A DNA stretch of 64,000 nt. Origin: Bilabrum cf. latius (taxonomy: Eukaryota; Bigyra: Bicosoecida; Bigyra; Bicosoecida). The stretch lies in the NCBI GenBank assembly GCA_965178125.1, contig CBCXTV010000002.1:82438-146437 (forward strand), written 5' to 3'. This document shows positions 27,546 to 39,797 of this stretch, in pieces. The translations under genes were made by a program, and so were the position numbers. Within the stretch, counting starts at the first letter, position 1; each line of letters opens with the position of its first letter. Under the pieces are notes generated by a model. It was not told the DNA's origin and did no database searches. It saw only the letters and a program-made list of their open reading frames with translations.

Positions 27546-28544
27546 CATCGCGGAGATGAATTTCTCCGCATTCCGGAGAAGCTCCATGGCCCGGTTGATG
27601 TCATCCAAGGCCTCGTCACGCGAAGAACTCTGACGCACGGCGTTGCTGCAGGAGGCGGCGCCTCCTGCAGGAAGCTCGTCGCGTGCGGGAGCACGAGCGT
27701 CGTTGTCGCCGTCACCGGTATTCGCGCCAGCTTTTGGCACCCAACGCTTCGCTTCACCCGCAGAGGAACGGACATCATGGAGACTCCAGCCACGCGCAAC
27801 CAGGCACTTCGCGCACCAGTCCTCAGGGAAGAAATAGCGCAAGTTCTCCTTCTTCCGGCGGATCTGGGGAAATCGGTACGCCGGATACTCGTTTTTGCAG
27901 TTCTTGCACCACACCCACCACGGCGTCGCGTTGTCGAACTTGTCGCAACACACCCGGCAAACTGGTTGGATCCAGTCCTTCCACTTCTTGAAGTACGCCG
28001 ACCGGGGCTTGCAGCACTGGCACGCGTTGCAAGTCCATGTCGCCTCCTCCGCCGGCTCCGACGCGACCTGCCGCGGCACGTACGTCTCCCCCCATGACGA
28101 CTTCGCAGGGGTCCCCCATAGAGCCCAGCTATCAGCGCCAGAGACCGCCCCGGCTGCCACGCCGCCACCCGCCTTCCAAGCTGCTGCGTCGGTCCATACG
28201 TCGTCATTACCTCCGGGCACCACAGCACGTCCACCGCCGCGAGCATCCTCCTCCTCCGTCTTCTTGCCGCCGTCGTCTTCGGCGTCCTCCTTCGGCGCTG
28301 CCTTGCCGCTCTCCTCTCCGAGCATCCCCGTGGACGCCGCCTCCGCGCCGCCGCTCTCGATGTGGGGGCCGCCCGAATCATCGACGCTTGCCGCCGCGCC
28401 GGCGTGCTCCGCCGGGGCGTCGACCTCGCGCGCCAACATGCCGCCCTCGTTTCCCATATCACCGGCGCCTCGACGCCCACGAAGATTGCGGCCGTCTCCC
28501 AAGGAAACAGCAATGCTTTCGGACGGTTTCTCCTCAGACATCAT
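27354..28544 (-). CDS. Chimeric CxxC zinc-ribbon (Stc1-like) protein, 396 aa
   Basis: Whole view of the gene truncated at the window start. From the double ATG at 28544 it is nearly identical to the 335-aa protein through the four CxxC pairs and the C-terminal helix, but instead of ending at TMPA it continues through MPS into CMQCAVQDQLMQG (from the 354-aa protein, around its second CxxC) and then IVKDQALLDIFSGKITDW (from residues 126-143 of the glycosyltransferase), ending MAHGCRG. The reading frame of each donor is kept at both joins, so a three-parent fusion protein could be made. Whether it is expressed is unknown; chance in-frame joining is the simpler explanation. Confidence 0.65.
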   Translation of the reverse strand: MMSEEKPSESIAVSLGDGRNLRGRRGAGDMGNEGGMLAREVDAPAEHAGAAASVDDSGGPHIESGGAEAASTGMLGEESGKAAPKEDAEDDGGKKTEEEDARGGGRAVVPGGNDDVWTDAAAWKAGGGVAAGAVSGADSWALWGTPAKSSWGETYVPRQVASEPAEEATWTCNACQCCKPRSAYFKKWKDWIQPVCRVCCDKFDNATPWWVWCKNCKNEYPAYRFPQIRRKKENLRYFFPEDWCAKCLVARGWSLHDVRSSAGEAKRWVPKAGANTGDGDNDARAPARDELPAGGAASCSNAVRQSSSRDEALDDINRAMELLRNAEKFISAMPSCMQCAVQDQLMQGIVKDQALLDIFSGKITDWIKYHPATLGAIQSYRNAWLWADGMAHGCRG

Positions 28545-28707
28545 CGGCAAAGAGACTCGGAGAATGCCGTTCCCGCAGAGTGCGCTGCTGACTGCCGAAG
28601 CCGAAAGAGGACCCGCGGAGAAGGAATCTCGCACATGCTCCCAGGAAAAGCAACTCCCCGCCCATTCCGAATGCAAGAACGGACTCCCGCCCTTTCCGAG
28701 ATCGAGG

Positions 28708-30902
28708 CCCGTCCCTCTTCCGGCGGATCTGGGGAAATCGGTACGCCGGAAACTCGTTTTTGCAGTTCTTGCACCTCACCCACCACGGCGTCGCGCTGTC
28801 GAACTTGTCGTAACACACCCGGCAAACTGGTTGGATCCAGTCCTTCCACTTCTTGAAGTACTCTGACCGGGGCTTAGGCCCTGGCACGCGTTGCAAGTCC
28901 ATGTCGCCTCCTCCGCCGGCTCCGGCGCGACCTGTCACGGCACGTACGGCCCCCCCCCTCCGCCGGGGCGTCGACCTCGCGCGCCAACATGCCGCCCTCG
29001 TTTCCCATATTACCGGCGCCTTGACGCCCACGAAGATTGCGGCCGTCTCCCAAGGAAACAGCAATGCTCTCGGACGGTTTCTCCTCAGACATCATCGGCA
29101 AAGAGACTCGGAGAATGCCCTGGCCCGACTTCCGGGGCAGGCCTGGCACTTGAGGTTGGTGATCACGGCCGACTGCTCCCCACCCAAATACCAGATCGTA
29201 CGCGAGCGCAGCCTATGAGGAATCCACTGGCCCGACTTCCGGGGCATTACCATCGCCAAGACCTTCGACTGCGGCGCGTCGATCTGCACCCTCGACCCGC
29301 AATCGCTGAGCGTAATGGCGTCGTCGAAGATCCACGTGCCGCCCCAAGCATGCCGCCTGCGCTGCTGCCGGGAGCTCCGGTTCGGTACCTTAAAGCCGTA
29401 CACGACATTCGGCCTGCTGCCGGCCCAAATGAAATCCTCCGCCACGCGACAACGATGCGACCTCTCGGAGTCCGTCATGCACACGTGGAAGTGCACCAGG
29501 TTTCCGGCGTGCTTGCGGTGCAGGGAGAGCTCCATTTTCGTCCCGCTGCCGCGCAAGGTCTGGGAAGAGCGTCCGCATGGCCGACATCATCCGGAGCAGG
29601 GCGTCCGCATGCTCGACATCATCCGGGGGATGTGCTCGAAGACCTTTTGGAATTCGCGGCTCACGAACGGATTGACGATGCTCTGCGTGCTTTCCGGGGG
29701 GATGTGCTCGAAGACCTTCTGGAACTCGCGGCTCACGAACGGATTGACGATGCTCTGCGTGCTTTCCGGGCGGATGTCTCGAAGACCTTTTGGAACTCGC
29801 GGCTCACGAACGGATTGACGACGCTCTGCGTGCTTTCCGTACCTGTCACGGCACGTACGGCCCCCCCCCTCCGCCGGGGCGTCGACCTCGCGCGCCAACA
29901 TGCCGCCCTCGTTTCCCATATTACCGGCGCCTTGACGCCCACGAAGATTGCGGCCGTCTCCCAAGGAAACAGCAATGCTCTCGGACGGTTTCTCCTCAGA
30001 CATCATCGGCAAAGAGACTCGGAGAATGCCCTGGCCCGACTTCCGGGGCAGGCCTGGCACTTGAGGTTGGTGATCACGGCCGACTGCTCCCCACCCAAAT
30101 ACCAGATCGTACGCGAGCGCAGCCTATGAGGAATCCACTGGCCCGACTTCCGGGGCATTACCATCGCCAAGACCTTCGACTGCGGCGCGTCGATCTGCAC
30201 CCTCGACCCGCAATCGCTGAGCGTAATGGCGTCGTCGAAGATCCACGTGCCGCCCCAAGCATGCCGCCTGCGCTGCTGCCGGGAGCTCCGGTTCGGTACC
30301 TTAAAGCCGTACACGACATTCGGCCTGCTGCCGGCCCAAATGAAATCCTCCGCCACGCGACAACGATGCGACCTCTCGGAGTCCGTCATGCACACGTGGA
30401 AGTGCACCAGGTTTCCGGCGTGCTTGCGGTGCAGGGAGAGCTCCATTTTCGTCCCGCTGCCGCGCAAGGTCTGGGAAGAGCGTCCGCATGGCCGACATCA
30501 TCCGGAGCAGGGCGTCCGCATGCTCGACATCATCCGGGGGATGTGCTCGAAGACCTTTTGGAATTCGCGGCTCACGAACGGATTGACGATGCTCTGCGTG
30601 CTTTCCGGGGGGATGTGCTCGAAGACCTTCTGGAACTCGCGGCTCACGAACGGATTGACGATGCTCTGCGTGCTTTCCGGGCGGATGTCTCGAAGACCTT
30701 TTGGAACTCGCGGCTCACGAACGGATTGACGACGCTCTGCGTGCTTTCCGTGTACTTGATCATGTACCTCATGGCTGGGCCGCCCGCAACATCGACGCTT
30801 GCCGCCGCGCCGGCGTGTTCCGCCGGGGCGTCGACCCCGGAAAGTGTTTCGGTACGCAAAAAGCGGTCACATGGGAGGCCCGGAAAGCATGGCATCACCC
30901 TT
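28708..30902 (-). pseudogene. Gene-fragment mosaic, unit B copy
   Basis: Same fragment order as 1166-3360, with no difference found. Includes the two 911-bp repeats (28930-29840 and 29841-30751). Confidence 0.85.
28930..30751. repeat. 911-bp x 2 direct repeat, unit B
   Basis: Copies 28930-29840 and 29841-30751, each ending in three 72-bp glycosyltransferase-derived units (from 29629 and 30540). Confidence 0.95.
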
Positions 30903-31461
30903 GCCGTCCACATCACTGCGTCGTGGGATGCTGCTCAAGATAACTCGGCGTCTGTTTAGTCGAGGGCTGTCTTGACTAGGAATGTGGCGGTGAAATCCAG
31001 GAGTTCCGTCTGCATCGTCAGGCTCTTGCCTTTGTGTACCATATCAAGAGGAGAGGGAAGACATGCAAAACCGACCCGCCACTAATTCTATCCTACGGCC
31101 AAGCCACCTGCGGCGTCCGCGCGACTGGGCGTGCACGAAAACCGGCGCACTGCATTGCTTAAAGTGCCACGCTCCCAAGCGAAGTAGTATTGGTGCGCTT
31201 GCAGCGGCACTTATCGGTGCGCCGGAGGTCACCACACGAGCATGTCGGCCGGCAGCTCGCAAACTCCACCTACGTGCTGGGAGTGGCACATTCTACTGCT
31301 TGAAGTGCCACACTGCCGAGCGAAGGAAGCACCTCTTGGTACGCCCCTCTTGGTACGCTTGCAGCGGCGCTTATCGGTGCGCCGTGGGGAACGGCTCGCG
31401 TGGGATTCGGAGGCGTACCCGGCCCACGACGGGAAGAGTTCCCCAGTTACGTCTGGAGTGA

Positions 31462-33205
31462 TTGGGGGACAAGGTGGGCATCAAGTCGGCGCCTCCTAAG
31501 CGTATCACAGAGGATGACGAACCGCCCGCCCCGCTTCGATCCCGACCTCGAGGTGCACTCGATATCAAGGCGGAACGCTGGAAATCCGCCCCGAAACCCT
31601 CCATGTTTGTTGACAAGGACCCAGGCTGCGCTCCGACAAGCTGACAAACTTCGCCAGCTTCCGAAGGGTCTTCATTAAATATTCAACGCTTCGGGGTCAA
31701 TGAGGTAATGCACTACCAAAGAGCAGCTGGGACGTGTGTCGTCCGAGATGACAAAGATCGTGGGCATCATCGATCCAGAGGGCGTCAAAGGCACGGACGG
31801 CGCGGGCGACATTGACCCCGACGAGCTGGAGGTCCTGGACCGCGTCTGGACGCCCCATCCGGAAGTATTCCTAAGCGCTCCCAACGGACGAGACCTTCTC
31901 TGTCTGAAATCAGGCACCCAACCCTTCCGCACAAGGTGAAGAGAGAACGCCGACGGACAGTATCCTCTCTTTAGCACATCGGGCATCCAACCCCTCCGCA
32001 CAGGTGAGCAAGCAACGAGTTCCCTTCTCGCGACGTCCGGATCATTTTGAAGCGTTGGAATTTTCGCGCGCTGAGCAGACCCCAAATTTACGATGAAGAA
32101 GCCCAAATCCTGCGTCCATGAAGGCCTTGCGAGGCCGCCTGCTATTGGCAGTCGACGCTCGGGGATCCACTGCGCAATGCAGTTTTGCAGAGCGATGCAG
32201 TATGCGCGGGAAGACGGCAAAATGGATCCGTATCTTTGGGACGAGGTCTGTGCATCGCACAGCTGCCGCACGGAGAGCTGCTTCCGTTCCACGGCTGGTG
32301 AGGGCCCGATGCTGCTCCACTCATGCCCCACGGCCACACACTAAGAGGAGCGGATTGTGTCAGGATCCCGCCGCAGCATGGGTACGCGGATCTGCCTCCA
32401 TAGGGACGGACGGGAGGAGCTGCCGGCGGAGGGCGGGCGGGGGTCCGGCCAAGCCAAGCGGCCAGGTACTTCACGCTCTGCCCTATGGCGCTGGGTTCTG
32501 TGAGGCGGGGCCTATCTGTGATCCTCGGCTCTGTGAAGGTGCGAAGCGCTATTCACGATTCGACTTCGCCTTACTCCTGGATGAGGCGGCGGAGCTGCGA
32601 GCTGGGATCTCTTCCTGTGGCGTCCGAGCGCGATGGCGAGTGCACGCTTGGCCGTCATAGAGAAAGGCACGGCGAAGTACCACATCTTCGCCACCCACCA
32701 CATTTCGCCAAGCACCACGTCGTTGGCAGGCTTTGAACGCGAAATGACGAATTCTGTGCGCGTTGTGTGTGCCTGACAGTGAGCGTCCTTGGCGCCCTCA
32801 GCTCCCGCTCTGTGCGTTGATTTGGACGCGTACCCGGCTCGCGTGGGCATGGACCTCCCCAATCCGGCAGGACCGTGAGCTCCTGGCATCCCACCTCTGT
32901 CTTAGAAGTTTTCCGGTTTTTGGCGCAAACCTTCTGGAGCAGACGACAGCAGCGAAAGACCCACCCAAGCTCCGCGGGAAGTGTGATACCTCTACGGTTC
33001 CGGCATCTACTTGGCCGTGCACATATGCAAGGCGATGCACTACACCTGCGCGTCCGGCTGCACCCGCTTGAACGACAGGTTCCTCTCCGTGCAAGTGGTT
33101 CCGCGACAACAAGGTCGTGGAAGTGACAGACTAGGAGAGTACGCCGGGTTCAGATTCACGCCCATCAGGGACAGGTCCGGGTCCCGCGCTCGCGCTACCG
33201 CGTGA
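31462..33205 (+). pseudogene. Decayed or intron-split plus-strand gene, unit B
   Basis: Copy of 3920-5663. The PARP-like stretch is 32987-33205 and keeps the preceding TGA, so the break is older than the 27.5-kb duplication. Confidence 0.4.
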
Positions 33206-33517
33206 GGAGGCTATGCGCACGTATGAGGAGGGGAGAACTTCGTATAATAGTCTCTCGCAGACTCGAACTTTTGGCTCTCACCGAAGGACGGAATGTTAGC
33301 CCTCCGCTACTTACGGTGTCTTTAGCTTCCGCCCTACACGTTCCCCGCCCGTGGTCAAGAGGGAGTTTGTCGAGACACGCACCCGCCCGAGAGCTCCGGT
33401 CCTCTAAGCGCTCACGATCTCCCGCCCAGCGCGGTGCGAGCCCGCTTCACCGGGACTTGTCGCGTGCCTACGGAGGTGTCTTTTCCGAACCTGCCACTGA
33501 AGACGTTAGGGAGCGAC

Positions 33518-33770
33518 GGGGAACGGATGCACAACGGTATGCCACCCATGTCCTCGAGGAATCCACCAAGACGTTGTGGCCCGAGGTAGTGCGATTTTCG
33601 GGAGAAGGATTCTTAGTACCTTATAGGGTACCCCCCAGGATCGCACTACGTGGGTTTGGGGGGGTGGTCTCCTTTCCTCTTGTTTTCGTGTGCACTCTTC
33701 TGCGACCGCCCCCCCCGGGGAACGGATGCACAACGGTATGCCACCCATGTCCTCGAGAGATCCACCAAGA
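33518..33770. repeat. Direct repeats flanking hairpin element, unit B
   Basis: Copy of 5976-6228. At 33664 the base is G where unit A has T (6122), lengthening a G run beside the hairpin; unit C has the same G. Confidence 0.8.
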
Positions 33771-33970
33771 TCCGCACATACCTCTGCGGTGAACAGCACG
33801 TTACATGAGACCCTGACCGACCCGAGAGTCTCTGCCCTCAGTCTCCACGACTTCCCGCAGGATCCGCCCCGCTCCCACCGACGGCTCCTGCCGTACGTAC
33901 GACACACCATTTTCAAAAGAGCATTGGCACCCGCTCCTCACCTAAGCGACGCTACTGTCGCTGCGGTCCC

Positions 33971-35035
33971 TCACGGCACGCTCTCCGGTCCGCCCGGTGC
34001 GAACTCAGAGTCGTCGTCTGTCGAAACGTGGTCGCTGTGGAAGATGTTGCTCTGGCCGTCTGAGGACACGGCATCCTGCCAGTATCGGCGCAACTGCTCC
34101 GCCACGTCCATGGCCGCACGGGAGCTCAGCGGGATCTGCTCGAAGAGAGCGTTACTGTCGTGCACTGCAAACAGCTTGGCCGCGACGCGATCTTGATGGC
34201 AAATTTCGAGTGTGGCGCGGATCCGGAAACAGTAGCCGTCCGGAAAGTTGCCCTGCATCAACTGGTCCTCCACCGCACACTGCGTGCACCAAATAGACCG
34301 CTCGGTACGTCGTATGTAGCCGGGCCACAGGGAATGCAGCAACGAGTACTGAGCCCGACGCAAGCTCTTCGGGTTGAAGCTGTCCGCGTGCTTGACCCGA
34401 CTGCAGGCCTGGCACTTGAGGTTGGTGATCACGGCCGACTGCTCCCCAGCCAAATACCAGATCGTACGCGAGCGCAGCCTACGAGGAATCCACTGGCCCG
34501 ACTTCCGGGGCACGACCATCGCCAAGAGCTTCGACTGCGGCGCGTCGATCTGCACCCTCGACCCGCAATCGCTGAGCGTAATGGCGTCGTCGAACACCCA
34601 CGTGCCGCCCCAAGCATGACGCCTGCGCTGCTGCCGGGAGCTCCGGTTCGGTACCTCGCGAGGCCTGTCGGAAGGGGGGTCCGTCGGCTGCGGTGGTGTC
34701 GGATACCAGGAGAGAGCGGTCCACGGATTGATGCACGTGGACGTTGCCGCCTCGCGCGTCGCCGGAGTGGCTGAGCTGTCTGGTCGACGAAACGGTGGCG
34801 CCCACGCCGTGCAGGCCGCCACCTGCGCGGGCACATCGGGCAAGAATGCGCCTGCAGGTTCACGTGGCCGAGGTCGGGGAAGCTTCGTCGGGGTCAGGGA
34901 TCCCATCGAGGAAGCCGCGTTCGCCGCTGGGATGGTCGTGCTCGAGGTTGACGAAGTCGCGTTCGCCCCTGACATGGTCGTGGTCGAGGTCACGGCATGG
35001 CCGCCGAGGGGTGAGCGCGATCGCGGGGGGTCCAT
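33971..35035 (-). CDS. Two-CxxC zinc-ribbon (Stc1-like) protein, 354 aa, unit B
   Basis: Translation identical to the gene at 6429-7493, with the same 46-bp overlap with the transposase. Confidence 0.65.
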   Translation of the reverse strand: MDPPRSRSPLGGHAVTSTTTMSGANATSSTSSTTIPAANAASSMGSLTPTKLPRPRPREPAGAFLPDVPAQVAACTAWAPPFRRPDSSATPATREAATSTCINPWTALSWYPTPPQPTDPPSDRPREVPNRSSRQQRRRHAWGGTWVFDDAITLSDCGSRVQIDAPQSKLLAMVVPRKSGQWIPRRLRSRTIWYLAGEQSAVITNLKCQACSRVKHADSFNPKSLRRAQYSLLHSLWPGYIRRTERSIWCTQCAVEDQLMQGNFPDGYCFRIRATLEICHQDRVAAKLFAVHDSNALFEQIPLSSRAAMDVAEQLRRYWQDAVSSDGQSNIFHSDHVSTDDDSEFAPGGPESVP

Positions 35036-36627
35036 CCGTTTAGTCTGCGGCCACGAGGCACGCGGCGAGCGTTACCACCGTGGACGCCTCCGTCGACCCC
35101 GTGTCCGGACGCGACTGGGGCCCTGTTGATGAGCGCATCGTGCGGGAGAGGCTGCTGCGGACTGCTGATGAAGCGGAGCTGGTCGACAGACGGAGCATCG
35201 CTGGAGATGTCCTCCATGTCACACTCAAACAAGCGCCGTAGGGTCGAATGCAAGCGGCGCCTGCCGCTGGTAATGCCTGTCATATCGAAAGCGCCTTGCC
35301 ACGAGCCAGACGAGAGCACTCTCTTCGTGCACTCAGCGACAACCCTGAGATGGCAAGAGACATCGACATGACCCGCTTCATGACGCGAGCGCTCCTGCAT
35401 CCACGTCTCCCGAAGGTCGCGCTTAAGAAGCTGAAAGACGAGAACGTCCAACGGCTGAAGCAAGAAGGTGAGTCGACCAGGAATAAACACGAGATCCATG
35501 CCAAGGCCGTGTGCGAAGTTCACAATCTCAGTGGAAATGTGTTGGGGCGCGCAGTCAAGTATCACTATTGGATAGATCTCATGCTGAATGTCCATCCAAG
35601 AAGCGAAAAGCCGACGCAGAATGTCGAACATGAGGGACTGCGTCACCCACGAGCTCTCTCGGGCCCAGACTTCCATTCCGTCCACCATTTGGTTCGGCGC
35701 CCCACGCATCAAGCGCTTGCTCAGCCGCGTGTGCTTCCCGATGAGTATACGCGGGAGTCGTCGCTGGATTTCCGGGCAGTCGCTAATAAAACCCAGAAAG
35801 GTGTACGATCCTCGATTGCTATTCGAGGCGAGGCGCTCCGTGCGCGAACCAAGCGAAGCGGGCTCCGTTCCTGACCTCGGTGCGATGTACCCGCGCATTC
35901 CCGGAAAGGCAAAGGGCACGCTGGACTCATCGAAGTTCACAAAGACGAGGCGGCGGTTGGGGGGCACTCGCGCTTCTGCGAATTCAATCCACTGATAGAA
36001 GACACGACACGCGAGTCTGACGTAATCGAGTGTTACCGGGGGCTGCTTCTTCAATCGGCCATGCCGAAGCCGCCAACGACGACGGAAGCGCAGGAGCCAC
36101 TGCCGTCGAGCCGAGTCCTTCCCCGCGCGAACGCCCATCCTCGCAAGCATGGCGAAAACCATGTTCCCAGTTGGAGCACACCCACGCTGCTCGTTCACAT
36201 GGTCGATCCAAGCAACGACAGAAGCCTCGGCGAGAAAGGTCTCTGCGCGTGCCACGGACTCTCGATGACATGAGCGAAGAGGATTTCGCTGCCACGCCTC
36301 AGCTGGGCGCCTCATGGTGAGCGCAACCTCCTCATCGACCTGCCTTTGAAACTCCTCCTGCGAAGCCGTCCGCGTGGAAACCTGTCGACTCTGCAACTGA
36401 CGAGAGACATAGGTTCGAAGAGCTGCCTCGCCACCTCCGGGGTGATGACGAATAACCTCAGCGACCTGTGCCTCCATGGCGCGCAACCACGGATGGCGCA
36501 GCCCATTGCGCGCCCGTTGTCTCGCGTCTCTGAGACACTTCAGCTCCTTACTGATCCGTGCGAGCTGATCCGGCACCGAAGCAGAGGACATTATGACGCG
36601 TGAGGAACCGGGCAGAAGATCGCTCAC
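34990..36627 (-). CDS. DDE transposase, pogo/Tigger-like, unit B
   Basis: Translation identical to the unit A copy. The single change, G to A at 36325 (A 8783), is a synonymous GTC to GTT at Val101, consistent with but not proof of selection on the protein. Confidence 0.87.
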   Translation of the reverse strand: MSDLLPGSSRVIMSSASVPDQLARISKELKCLRDARQRARNGLRHPWLRAMEAQVAEVIRHHPGGGEAALRTYVSRQLQSRQVSTRTASQEEFQRQVDEEVALTMRRPAEAWQRNPLRSCHRESVARAETFLAEASVVAWIDHVNEQRGCAPTGNMVFAMLARMGVRAGKDSARRQWLLRFRRRWRLRHGRLKKQPPVTLDYVRLACRVFYQWIEFAEARVPPNRRLVFVNFDESSVPFAFPGMRGYIAPRSGTEPASLGSRTERLASNSNRGSYTFLGFISDCPEIQRRLPRILIGKHTRLSKRLMRGAPNQMVDGMEVWARESSWVTQSLMFDILRRLFASWMDIQHEIYPIVILDCAPQHISTEIVNFAHGLGMDLVFIPGRLTFLLQPLDVLVFQLLKRDLRETWMQERSRHEAGHVDVSCHLRVVAECTKRVLSSGSWQGAFDMTGITSGRRRLHSTLRRLFECDMEDISSDAPSVDQLRFISSPQQPLPHDALINRAPVASGHGVDGGVHGGNARRVPRGRRLNGWTPRDRAHPSAAMP

Positions 36628-37165
36628 AGCCGAAACGACGCGGACGGACCCGCTGCCAAGCTTCGCACTGCCTGTGGCCTCTGAAGATACCCGGGAGGGA
36701 TAGGACGCAGGCGGGGAGCGAGAGCAAGCGAATGCCTTCCTGTCGCTGGAGGAGTGCTCAAAGCTGAAGACGCACGGGAAGCACCCGCTCTGCTGCGGTC
36801 ACACTGGCGCAAGCGAGACAAAACCAGGGAGAGGGATAGACACGTGCACAGCATTGAATACACCTCGCAGCATTGCGAGCGCGGTTTCTCGCCTGCGCTG
36901 AGCTGCCACTCTGCTCTCGTGCGGACGACATTGGCAACGGCAGCGCGTAGCTGCCAACTGGCCGTGCACGGGTACTGTATCGGCCACGGCAGCGCTGAGC
37001 TGCCAATTTCGGGTCGAGGAGCTCTCCTGAGGAAGACGAGGCCGGGAACTTTCGGCGAACACGCACACCCACCACCGCCCGGCACATGCGACGGCAAGCA
37101 ATGTAAGGAACGACGTTGCGCGATCGAATCTCGACAGGAGGCTCCGATGCAGGAGCTGCCGAGGA

Positions 37166-37687
37166 CTAGGCACCGCCGGCGCCCGCCGCGCCGCTGGGGA
37201 GGACGACGGTCGGCGGCGGCGAGTCCTCGGAACCCATGTCGTCTGATCCTGAGGAATCCAGCACAGTTGAGGCAGTCTCGGTCATCTCCCAGTCCGTACG
37301 CACCTCAACGATGAGACGACGCGGAGGAGCAGCGACTGCTGTGTCAGGTCCGTGGATGACGCCTCCGTCCACAAGACGGAAAGACCTACCCGCAACGGAG
37401 CCGCTTGCGCCAGACATCGCACGCCGAATCACGGGATCAAAGTCTGCATGGAACCGAGGAGCCTCATCGCGCAACAGGCCTGAGAGCAGCCTGATCACAC
37501 TTTGGGCGTACTCCAGCTGAGCGCTCAAGCTTTCCGCACGCTGCTGCATGTTCTCGAAGCGCTGCTGCAGGTTCGACACCGCTGTCGAGTGAGGACTAGG
37601 CGGGGCGGGGTTTGGGCGCTGCGGGGTCGCCACCGCGCGACGCGGCGACCTATCGCGGACAAAGGACGTCACCTCGTTCCGCGTCAT
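37166..37687 (-). CDS. Small coiled-coil protein, unit B
   Basis: Identical to the protein at 9624-10145. The degenerate 5' duplication follows at 37611-38590, with one A-to-G change at 38408. Confidence 0.55.
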   Translation of the reverse strand: MTRNEVTSFVRDRSPRRAVATPQRPNPAPPSPHSTAVSNLQQRFENMQQRAESLSAQLEYAQSVIRLLSGLLRDEAPRFHADFDPVIRRAMSGASGSVAGRSFRLVDGGVIHGPDTAVAAPPRRLIVEVRTDWEMTETASTVLDSSGSDDMGSEDSPPPTVVLPSGAAGAGGA

Positions 37688-38789
37688 GCTGCCGCACCTC
37701 TCCTTCCTCACATTGACTCGAGCCGAATCGAAACTTGCAGGGACAGACGATCCTTTACCCTAGCGCTCCCCACATCGGGCATGAGTGGAATCCGAACCAG
37801 CGCACGGCATCCCACAGGAGTTCGCACCGGGCTTGCCTCATGAGGAATCTTCCTGCGCGAAGAGGTAAAGCCACGGACAGAAGTCAGAGGTCGCGGGATG
37901 ACACTCCAGCATACATGAGCTGCCCGCTGAATCCGCCGCCCCCGAGCCCCAAGCTGACAATCGAGGTAACAAAGTAGGAATGAGCAGGCGGGGGCGATGC
38001 CACTACGTCTCGCCGAACAGCCTGCCTCGCATGCGCTGTGCTGAAGACCTTATGGGAACCAGGAAGTGTGAACGTCTGTCACGTGAGGCGGAAGGGCTCC
38101 CACTGCATCACACCCCCTCTCCGGAATGGGATTTGGGCGCTGTGGGGTCGCCACCGCGCGACGCGGCGACCTATCGCGGACAAAGGACTTCACCTCGGTC
38201 CGCGTCATGCTGCCGCACCTCGCCGAATCGAAACTTGCAGGGACAGACGATCCTTTACCCAGCGCTCCCCACCCCGGGGATGAGTGGAAGCCGCACCAGC
38301 GCACGGCATCCCACGCGAGTTCGGACCGGGCTTGCCTCATGAGGAATCTTCCTGCGCGAAGAGGTAAAGCCACGAACAGAAGTCAGAGGGTCGCGGGATG
38401 ACACTCTGGGCACACATGAGCTGCCCGCAGAATCCTCCGCCCCAAGCTCCGAGCTCACAATCGAGGTAACAAAGTAGGAATCAGCAGGCGGATGCTTTGC
38501 CACTCCGTCTCGCCAAACAGCCTGCCGGGGAACCAGGAAGTGTGGACGTCTGCCACGTGAGGCGGAAGCGCTCCCACCACATCACACCCTTCCCAGGCAA
38601 GATATCTAGAGAGCTGCCCAATCCTGCACGAGAAACTCGGATTTTCACACTCTGCCGACCATATCGTTCCCAATCAAACGACCGTGCTCCTCCGACGTCG
38701 CGCTCACCTCGGCGCAAGGATGACTCACTCGCGCTCTTCCTTCCGGAGCGCCCTCACAGTACGACGGACCCATTCGGGAAGCTCCCGCG

Positions 38790-39797
38790 TCACGCTGGCA
38801 TCGTGAGGAGGAACCTTTCCGCATTCTGGAGAAGCTCCATGGCCCGCTTGATGTCATCCAAGGCCTCGTCACGCGAAGAACTCTGACGCACGGCGTTGCT
38901 GCAGGAGGCGGCGCCTCCTGCAGGAAGCTCGTCGCGTGCGGGAGCACGAGCGTCGTTGTCGCCGTCACCGGTATTCGCGCCAGCTTTTGGCACCCAACGC
39001 TTCGCTTCACCCGCAGAGGAACGGACATCATGGAGACTCCAGCCACGCGCAACCAGGCACTTCGCGCACCAGTCCTCAGGGAAGAAATAGCGCAAGTTCT
39101 CCTTCTTCCGGCGGATCTGGGGAAATCGGTACGCCGGATACTCGTTTTTGCAGTTCTTGCACCACACCCACCACGGCGTCGCGTTGTCGAACTTGTCGCA
39201 ACACACCCGGCAAACTGGTTGGATCCAGTCCTTCCACTTCTTGAAGTACGCCGACCGGGGCTTGCAGCACTGGCACGCGTTGCAAGTCCATGTCGCCTCC
39301 TCCGCCGGCTCCGACGCGACCTGCCGCAGCACGTACGTCTCCCCCCATGACGACTTCGCAGGGGTCCCCCATAGATCCCAGCTATCAGCGCCAGAGACCG
39401 CCCCGGCTGCCACGCCGCCACCCGCCTTCCAAGCTGCTGCGTCGGTCCATACGTCGTCATTACCTCCGGGCACCACAGCACGTCCACCGCCGCGAGCATC
39501 CTCCTCCTCCGTCTTCTTGCCGCCGTCGTCTTCGGCGTCCTCCTTCGGCGCTGCCTTGCCGCTCTCCTCTCCGAGCATCCCCGTGGACGCCGCCTCCGCG
39601 CCGCCGCTCTCGTTGTGGGGGCCGCCCGAATCATCGACGCTTGCCGCCGCGCCGGCGTGCTCCGCCGGGGCGTCGACCTCGCGCGCCAACATGCCGCCCT
39701 CGTTTCCCATATCACCGGCGCCTCGACGCCCACGAAGATTGCGGTCGTCTCCCAAGGAAACAGCAATGCTCTCGGACGGTTTCTCCTCAGACATCAT
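38790..39797 (-). CDS. CxxC zinc-ribbon (Stc1-like) protein, 335 aa, unit B
   Basis: Differs from the unit A protein by Ile62 to Asn (39613) and Gly18 to Asp (39745), both in the low-complexity N-terminus. The Cys domain and the C-terminal helix are unchanged, which suggests the leader is free to vary. Confidence 0.7.
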   Translation of the reverse strand: MMSEEKPSESIAVSLGDDRNLRGRRGAGDMGNEGGMLAREVDAPAEHAGAAASVDDSGGPHNESGGAEAASTGMLGEESGKAAPKEDAEDDGGKKTEEEDARGGGRAVVPGGNDDVWTDAAAWKAGGGVAAGAVSGADSWDLWGTPAKSSWGETYVLRQVASEPAEEATWTCNACQCCKPRSAYFKKWKDWIQPVCRVCCDKFDNATPWWVWCKNCKNEYPAYRFPQIRRKKENLRYFFPEDWCAKCLVARGWSLHDVRSSAGEAKRWVPKAGANTGDGDNDARAPARDELPAGGAASCSNAVRQSSSRDEALDDIKRAMELLQNAERFLLTMPA

